The notes below the pieces were generated by a model. The model was not told where the DNA came from. It saw only the letters and a program-made list of their open reading frames with translations, and searched no databases. From NCBI GenBank assembly GCA_039000515.1, contig JBCFYV010000530.1:1-64000 (forward strand): a stretch of 64,000 nt of DNA. The letters run 5' to 3'. This DNA is from Timema cristinae (lineage: Eukaryota; Arthropoda; Insecta; Phasmatodea; Timematidae). Both the position numbers and the translations under genes were made by a program. Positions 58,557-64,000 of this stretch are shown here, piece after piece (positions within the stretch are counted from its first letter, which is position 1; each line of letters starts with the position of its first letter).

Positions 58557-60289
58557 GCGGCACTGCAAAGTCACATGATCTGAACAGAAGCAAGCTTGGC
58601 TAGGTCACGAGCAGACGTTACAGCAGCGCTGCGTGTTAGGGTAGAGCTGAATGCTGGCCGTAAAGTGAACGAGCCTTCCCTACAACTCTAGTAGCCTTAG
58701 TATAAGGAAGGACCCATCAAGATGACCAAATAAATCTTAGAATTTGAAATTTCTCAGTGAGTTGAGTAATGTTGGGAGGAAGGGGAGTTGGGAAGTCAAC
58801 ATTTCCAAAACTAATATATTTAATTACTTCTCTGTATTGTAAATAATTTAAATTTATAATTAGGTACGGGAAACAATACAAATAGACATTTACATACTAA
58901 TAATAATAATAATAATAATAATAATATTTATTATTATTATATTATTATTATTTAAAATTGCATTCTGAGAAATAGTGGTGATGGAGTATAATAGAGAAAA
59001 TAACTTTTTGAGATGAGGAAAAAATTAAAATTTTGACATATAAATAAAAATCAATCAAATCCCAGATAGCCAAAATAACATTAGACTATAAATTTCTCAA
59101 AGTGGGTTGGGGAATGGGGGTTAAAAATCTACATAATTAATAGAAACTACAACATCTCAGTGCAGTGCCGTTAAAAATTGAATTTTGGCATGCCCGTAAA
59201 TGCACCACTCCAAATAACAAATAAGTCTGAACATTTTAAAATATAACTCCATGAAATCAAGGGAGGGGCGAGGTGAGTTATAAAAAGACCTTTTATCTAT
59301 AGTTGAAAATCGAAATTTGCCTGGCAAGTAGAAGTACAACTATGGATAAAGAAATTATTCTTAAAACAATGTGTTTAAATGGGAGTTAGAGAAATTAAGA
59401 TTGGGGAGGAGAAGGGAAAATTTTCAAAAACCAATATAAACAATTACTAACAGAACAATTTATTTGATAAGCTGAGGTGCTTATTACTAGAGTGATTCTT
59501 TCAAATTAATTCATGTTTAGTTAGTAAATTTAAACTATTTCTTTTGGTGTTCATTTCAACAATGTCTCCGCGTAAGCGAGCAAATATTGATGCAAAGACT
59601 GCATATATATATATATATATATAATAGATTTTACTTCTTATAGGTAGTAGTTAATTTGTGGCTTCATCAATATACAAAGTTTTCGCCTCATACGTGTCTG
59701 AAATTGTATTTTTGGTAGTTTAGATCAGGGTTTCTCAAACTGCGAGGCGCGAAGGGATTTCAGATGAGGTTTTGAACCAATTTCTCACTTCTTTCGACTT
59801 GCCTAAATTATGATTGACTAAAAAATTAATATTCTGTTTGGCCTATGAAGCAATAAAATTAATTAATATCTTACAAAACCTTACTATTTTTATAAACTTC
59901 TACAAAGTTCTTATCAGAAAATAATTAAATCAATTAAATAATAAATGTCTCAATTTTGTATTTTAACGTAAACAAGTTATTTTATTCTAAGAATAAGAGT
60001 CTTAACAATTAATTTTATGTTCATATAAGGCTCAAGAGTATAGAGTTTGAGAAAACCTGGTTTATATGATTTGCTAAAAATAAGATAATCTACCCAACTT
60101 AAATGTGAGCGAAGCCGTGGGCAAACTCGAGTATGTTAATATGATTATAAAAAAATGAATGATTGATTAATTCATTTAGCAAAATTAATAAACAAATATA
60201 CTTAGAAAGACTGATAAAATATACTTTGGCACTTAAAAAAAATATTCAAAATTAAAAATAAAACAAAATTATTAAAATGGTGTGACCAC
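58557..60289. other. No gene seen; microsatellites only
   Basis: Contains a palindromic (AAT)n/(ATT)n tract at about 58898-58950 and (TA)n at about 59605-59623. No supported gene. Confidence 0.5.
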
Positions 60290-60600
60290 ATAACTTTGTA
60301 TTTCTGGTACAAAACGGTACAAAAATTATTATTATTATTATTAGCACCACGTCTTACTACCCATTCGGGTTATACGCACTTACGCTAATGTGTAATGGTA
60401 GGGTGATTGTGAGATGAAATGGAGGACCTACAGTTTAACGTGGAATCCGAACCACGGTGGTGGCCTGGCACTCCCCACATTCACAAGGTGGCTTGTCAAA
60501 AATTAGTACAAAACCTTTGCAATGTAAAAAGTTCAACATACAAAAGTGGTACTATAGGTTAATGGACGTGCTGCTATACCTTGGGAAGTAGTAAATTGAG
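60290..60600 (-). repeat. GTAC-rich dispersed repeat interrupted by a SINE
   Basis: The left part (ggtacaaaacggtacaaaa) and right part (aaaagtggtac, aggttaatgg, ctgctatacc) are the reverse orientation of the family duplicated at 9565-9835. The two parts are separated by the SINE at 60325-60497. Confidence 0.6.
60325..60497 (-). repeat. 5'-truncated SINE with (AAT)n tail
   Basis: Reverse-orientation copy of the SINE at 18598. On the minus strand it runs from gacaagccaccttgtgaatg through the box B-containing GGTTCGGATTCC to the GTAAGACGTGGTGCTAATAA tail. The box A part is missing. Confidence 0.8.
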
Positions 60601-60754
60601 AAAAGACTTATATATTTTGAAACGGTAGTATATACTATTTAACTAAACACTACACACCTCGCCATCTATTAGCATCACTACAAATCTTAACGAATGTTTC
60701 CGGAGACAGCAAAACATATTTTAATAAATGGTCTAAAAATTAACTTTACAAAAA

Positions 60755-60806
60755 GTCGTTTGGCCTAAAGGCATTTGGCCTGAAAGGCGTTTGGCCTAAA
60801 AGGCGT
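60755..60806. repeat. Short array of TTTGGCCTAAAAGGC units
   Basis: Three to four units of the same repeat and orientation as at 52130-52290. It ends 119 nt before the zinc-finger start codon. Confidence 0.85.
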
Positions 60807-60924
60807 GAATTAATAAACTAGACGTACTCTGCTGCTGTCATAGGAGCTAGTGGTGAAATTTTGAAAAAAAAAACCACGTTAAGAGCGCGTGTTTATTTCT
60901 TTTGCTGCATCTCCAATTGACATT

Positions 60925-61299
60925 ATGCCGTTTAAATGCTGCGTTTGTGATGGATCCTACGCAAAGCTATCCAATCTTATTCGGCACAAAATTCAATGTC
61001 ATCAAACTGCTGCTCACCAGGATACCTGTTGGGACGAGGAGGTATTATGCAGGGCGTTAGACATGATCGAGAAAGAGGAATACAATCGTGTCAAGTGCTT
61101 AAACGAACTTGAGAAAAACAAAAGTTATAACGTTGTGCTATCGGAAGAGCCCGAACCTAATGTTATTGTGCTTGAGTTTGTTGGAAGAGTAAGATTGCCA
61201 AGTAAAAACTGTGGAGACATTATCAATATACACTCTAGCGTCTCTCAACGTGTCTTGAACTATTTTGGAGGTGACTCCTACTCATTTTCTAGATGGTAG
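60925..61299 (+). CDS. Small C2H2 zinc-finger protein, intact ORF
   Basis: ATG at 60925 in the context cattATGC; the frame is open further upstream from 60889 but without an ATG, so I chose 60925. It encodes 124 residues. Residues 3-26 are a single C2H2 finger (FKCCVCDGSYAKLSNLIRH then a second His five residues on; C-x2-C-x12-H-x4-H). This is followed by an acidic, Cys-poor helical stretch (WDEEVLCRALDMIEKEE) and a beta-rich C-terminus that ends DSYSFSRW. A single finger suggests nucleic acid or protein binding, but no family is recognised. The codon use is clearly protein-like in an AT-rich setting. The 3' end and polyA signal are repeated in tandem downstream. It could be a host gene or part of a transposon, and may be a terminal exon. 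Confidence 0.55.
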   Translation: MPFKCCVCDGSYAKLSNLIRHKIQCHQTAAHQDTCWDEEVLCRALDMIEKEEYNRVKCLNELEKNKSYNVVLSEEPEPNVIVLEFVGRVRLPSKNCGDIINIHSSVSQRVLNYFGGDSYSFSRW

Positions 61300-61668
61300 A
61301 TGTCTTTTATAAGTATTGGTCAAAACACCTAAATAATATTGCTGCTTGTTGTGAATGTTTTAAATTAACCAATTGTTGACTGTCAATAAAATTGACTCCT
61401 ACTCATTTTCTAGCTGGTAGATGTCTTTTATATGTATTGGTCAAAAGACCTAAATAATATTGCTGCTTGTTGTGAATGTTTTAAATTAATCAATTGTTCA
61501 TTGTCAATAAAAAAGACTAACGATAAAATTGACTCCTACTCATTTTCTGGCTGGTAGATGTATTTTATATGTATTGGTCAAAAGACCTAAATAATATTGC
61601 TGCTTGTTGTTGTTGTTTTAAATTAATCAATTGCTGATTGTCAATAAATAAAAAAAACTAGCACTAAA
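61273..61668 (+). repeat. Three tandem copies of the zinc-finger gene's 3' end
   Basis: Units start at 61273, 61394 and 61531 (121, 137 and about 137 bp). Each begins with gactcctactcattttct, encoding DSYSFS-x-W and a TAG stop (Arg, Ser and Gly at the variable position). Each ends with TCAATAAA, a polyA signal. Unit 1 is the real end of the upstream ORF. Confidence 0.9.
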
Positions 61669-61989
61669 ATGTCGTTATTATTTTTAAATCCTCGGCTGGA
61701 CAATCAAAGACCTGAAGGAGACGCCAACATTGTTGTGACTTAGTTTGCTATCCAAAGATAAATTAAAAGGGATGAATTGCTTATCTAATCCATAATATAT
61801 ATTTACGAGTATATCTTACCCCCTTAATGTGAACAAACCAGTATACGTACTAAGATACATATGTAAGCCAAAGTTTCCAGGGTTCGATTCCCGTGTGCAG
61901 GTGTAATTTTTTTTTTAAGAATATGATATGTATTAAAATGGTGAAGAAGAAAATGCTACATATAAAGGAGGAAGCAGCTTTCTCATCAC
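61669..61989. other. No gene; isolated box B-like motif near 61880
   Basis: GGTTCGATTCC with a good T-arm-like context but no box A upstream. Probably a worn SINE. Confidence 0.4.
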
Positions 61990-62236
61990 GGTGTTAGGAA
62001 GACTGCCCACTGCGCCAAGTGTCCAGAAAGAATGTATAACTCTCTCTCTCTGTGAAGGGAGACATGTATTTGTCTGTTAATCTATGTCGCGTGGTCAATG
62101 GTCAAGACGTCTAAGGAATCACTTGGCCGCGAAGCGTTAGCATGTCTGTCTGTCCCCACCAGAGTCAAGTGTCCAGGCTTCGATTCCCTGTATGACTGAA
62201 AATGTTGGTTCAAGAGGGGAATGGGAACTAGTACAC
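61990..62236. repeat. First copy of a 250-bp duplicated segment with SINE-like end
   Basis: Shares with 62533-62790 the order: caagtgtccagaaa, a (CT)n run, gggagac-tgtatttg, tctatgtcgc, caatggtcaagacgtctaa, gcgttagcatgtctgtc, and the box B-like gtgtccaggcttcgattccc followed by tgtatgactgaaaatg. Confidence 0.8.
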
Positions 62237-62532
62237 CAATTGAAGCAAAGAGACGGTCTTACACATGTCAGGGGTTTGAAACCCTATATTAGCCACATGT
62301 CATGATGTTTTTTCTGGGAGAGCGGATTCCCGTAAGGTGTTTCCCTGTCTCATTCTCCGTGCAAAAGTTGGGGTTCACTTCCATGTCCTTTCAAAAAAAG
62401 TAATTATGTTGCTACCAAACCTATGTCAAATATGATCCTTTGAGCTGGAAACTCCCTAACCCACCAAATAAGGTGGCAATCATCCAGTGAACCAGGATTC
62501 GAAACCCTGTCCTTGTTTCTCGTCACTGCGTG

Positions 62533-62790
62533 TGAAGCGTTAAGATGTCTACCCATGGCGTCAAGTGTCCAGAAAAAATGTATCTCTCTCTCTCTCTCTC
62601 TGTCTGTGAAGGGAGACTTGTATTTGCCTGTTAATCTATGTCGCTTGGCTATTGTCAATGGTCAAGACGTCTAATGAATCAGCTGTCCGCGAGGCGTTAG
62701 CATGTCTGTCCGCCGCGCCACGTGTCCAGGCTTCGATTCCCTGTATGACTGAAAATGCTGGTTTAAGGGGGGAACGGGCTTTGTACTTAA
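62533..62790. repeat. Second copy of the 250-bp duplicated segment
   Basis: Partner of 61990-62236, about 543 bp downstream, with a longer (CT)n run. The ORF read through it on the minus strand is not supported. Confidence 0.8.
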
Positions 62791-62814
62791 CTAGACGGTC
62801 TTACACCCATAATG

Positions 62815-62895
62815 CTTGAGACGGAGCTTCTATGATAGTAGAGAGGGTGTAGACGTTAAAACGCAAAACATAACAGTTTTATAATATTTATTACC
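62815..62895. repeat. Truncated copy of the Polinton-like upstream region
   Basis: Matches the DNA around 51238-51345: cataatg-ttgagac-gagctt, gtagacgttaaaac and ataacagttttataatattt. It includes a few bases of the ATPase start, then diverges before the palindromes. Confidence 0.7.
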
Positions 62896-63058
62896 GCAAC
62901 ACTTAAACAAAAAAAATCACAAGTAATACACTTATGAAGATCTTGAAATTATGTTATGTTTTAAATATGAAACTATATATGCGGACATAATATATATAAC
63001 ATTTACGCTAAACAAATTTTCCACTTCACAAAAATAATATATTTAACATATACAAAAA
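62896..63058. other. AT-rich spacer
   Basis: No feature seen. Confidence 0.4.
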
Positions 63059-63172
63059 CCCGCCTCAGTGGCGTAGTTGGTTAAAGCGCTCGGTGTATTG
63101 AGCTTGGCTTCTGAGGACTGGGAAGATCGAGGTTCGAATCTCTGTCGGGTGAACTGAGCGTGGTTTTCCAAA
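63059..63172 (+). repeat. tRNA-derived SINE head, best-preserved copy
   Basis: CCCGCCTCAGTGGCGTAGTTGG (split here by box A, TGGCGTAGTTGG) and a perfect box B, GGTTCGAATCTC, at tRNA-like spacing. The same head precedes the tailed SINE at 58290. The 3' tail is missing in this copy. Confidence 0.75.
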
Positions 63173-63409
63173 AGCATTTACTGTCAGCATTTCTTATATT
63201 ACTTAGAGCGTTCTTATTAATCAACTCCTCTGGTAATGGAATATAGCTGCAATCACCCAAAGGAATATATTTAGCTCTAAGTATTTCACACGGTCCTCGG
63301 ACCCCCCACTTCCTTTGTGGCTGAAAGAAGAAGCTGCTTCAATCATGTAAGTGCATGCCTACTCAATCTGTGATTTTAATTCATCAGGACTTAGAGTGAC
63401 CATGCACTG
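63173..63409. other. No gene seen
   Basis: Unassigned sequence between the SINE head and the long repeat. Confidence 0.4.
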
Positions 63410-64000
63410 AGACTGAGCTTATAAGCTATATGAGCTTGTATTTATAGGATAGGAGAGAGGTGTGGGGTATAGACGTTAAAACACAAACATAATAATTTTT
63501 ACAATATTTATTTGGTCATGAAAAAAGTATATACACAGTGTAAAGTATACTGTGAATATTTACAATATATAATTATTAGTATAAACATAACTGGTTTTGT
63601 TTACAATATTTATTTACACACAGTGAAAAGTATACTGTGAATATTTACAATATATAATTATTAGTATAAACATAACTGGTTTTGTTTACAATATTTATTT
63701 ACACAGAGTGAAAAGTATACTGTGAATATTTACAATATTGGGGGAATAGTGGCCTCGGTACTAAATAAAGATGGTTTCAATTTAAAAGAAAATAAATAGA
63801 TATATACAGTTTATTATATATATTTGAATGGATTTAAAATAAAAAAATTATACAATCAGTTTATTATACTTGACTAGAAAGAAAATAAATATATATACAA
63901 ACAATTTATTAGATTTAAAATAAAATAATATATACAAACCATTTATTATAATAAAATATATACAAATAAATAATTGATTAGAAAAAATCAGGTAGGGGAG
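63410..64000. repeat. Gene-less copy of the Polinton-like upstream region
   Basis: Direct-repeat copy of 51248-51740, starting with gagactgagcttataagc and running past the window edge. It carries three interrupted palindromes at 63534-63554, 63619-63639 and 63704-63724 (the last has one changed base in its left arm). Also shared are ggggaatagtggcctcggta and the gaaaaaatcaggtagg end. Sequence left of 63410 does not continue into the ATPase coding region. Confidence 0.85.

Noticed and set aside
61868..61910. Second possible tRNA gene with a good box B
   Set aside because: No box A or acceptor stem upstream.
51250..64000. The two long direct repeats as LTRs of a 12 kb retroelement
   Set aside because: The first copy is the upstream region of the ATPase gene, a third partial copy exists, and the DNA between holds unrelated repeats and no pol gene.

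Overview
This is a window of a large, AT-rich, repeat-dense animal nuclear genome. Evidence for a metazoan is the set of spliced-looking exons, tRNA-derived SINEs, a Tc1-like transposase, Jockey-type LINEs, a Ty3/gypsy element and a Polinton/adintovirus-like remnant. An aquatic invertebrate is my best guess; nothing fixes the phylum. I see no bacterial-style operons, no true tRNA or rRNA gene and no CRISPR array. Coding evidence is mostly broken transposon genes.

Layout. 0-8.5 kb: two candidate exons of a host membrane protein (1.14-1.33 and 7.71-8.06 kb). Between them lie a dead Tc1-like transposase (-), a 1 kb minisatellite of 18-20 bp units and a dead LINE reverse transcriptase (-). 8.55-13.75 kb: a 5.2 kb hAT-like element with 10-bp terminal inverted repeats and a near-perfect 8-bp target duplication, without a recognisable transposase. 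15.9-18.1 kb: an unusual compact retroelement, with an acidic gag-like frame overlapping a reverse transcriptase-RNase H frame, no integrase or recombinase, and a polyA signal placed before a TATA box. 18.6 kb: a SINE ending in (AAT)n.

About 19.2-48.05 kb is a block of poor-fidelity consensus, full of homopolymer runs and with strong strand skew that changes between sub-blocks. Some elements can still be read through it: a minisatellite (19.5-20.2), a Jockey-type LINE with both ORFs (26.9-30.4), a minisatellite (31.2-31.8), a Ty3/gypsy pol (35.7-38.0) and a second LINE RT (43.3-44.8).

48.5-64 kb is clean sequence again. It holds a candidate first exon (-), and a Polinton/adintovirus-like cassette on the minus strand in the order packaging ATPase, small hydrophobic peptide, conserved helical protein, integrase. 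All cassette genes are damaged. The AT-rich DNA just upstream of the ATPase carries three copies of a 21-bp interrupted palindrome and recurs, without the genes, at 62.8 and 63.4 kb. Between lie a higher-order satellite with an inversion (53.6-55.1), several SINEs, GGCCTAAA-type arrays, and a small intact C2H2 zinc-finger ORF whose last codons and polyA signal are repeated three times in tandem (60.9-61.7).

The most promising signals are the integrase-less RT-RNase H element, the palindrome-bearing control region of the Polinton-like remnant, and the zinc-finger gene with its triplicated 3' end.
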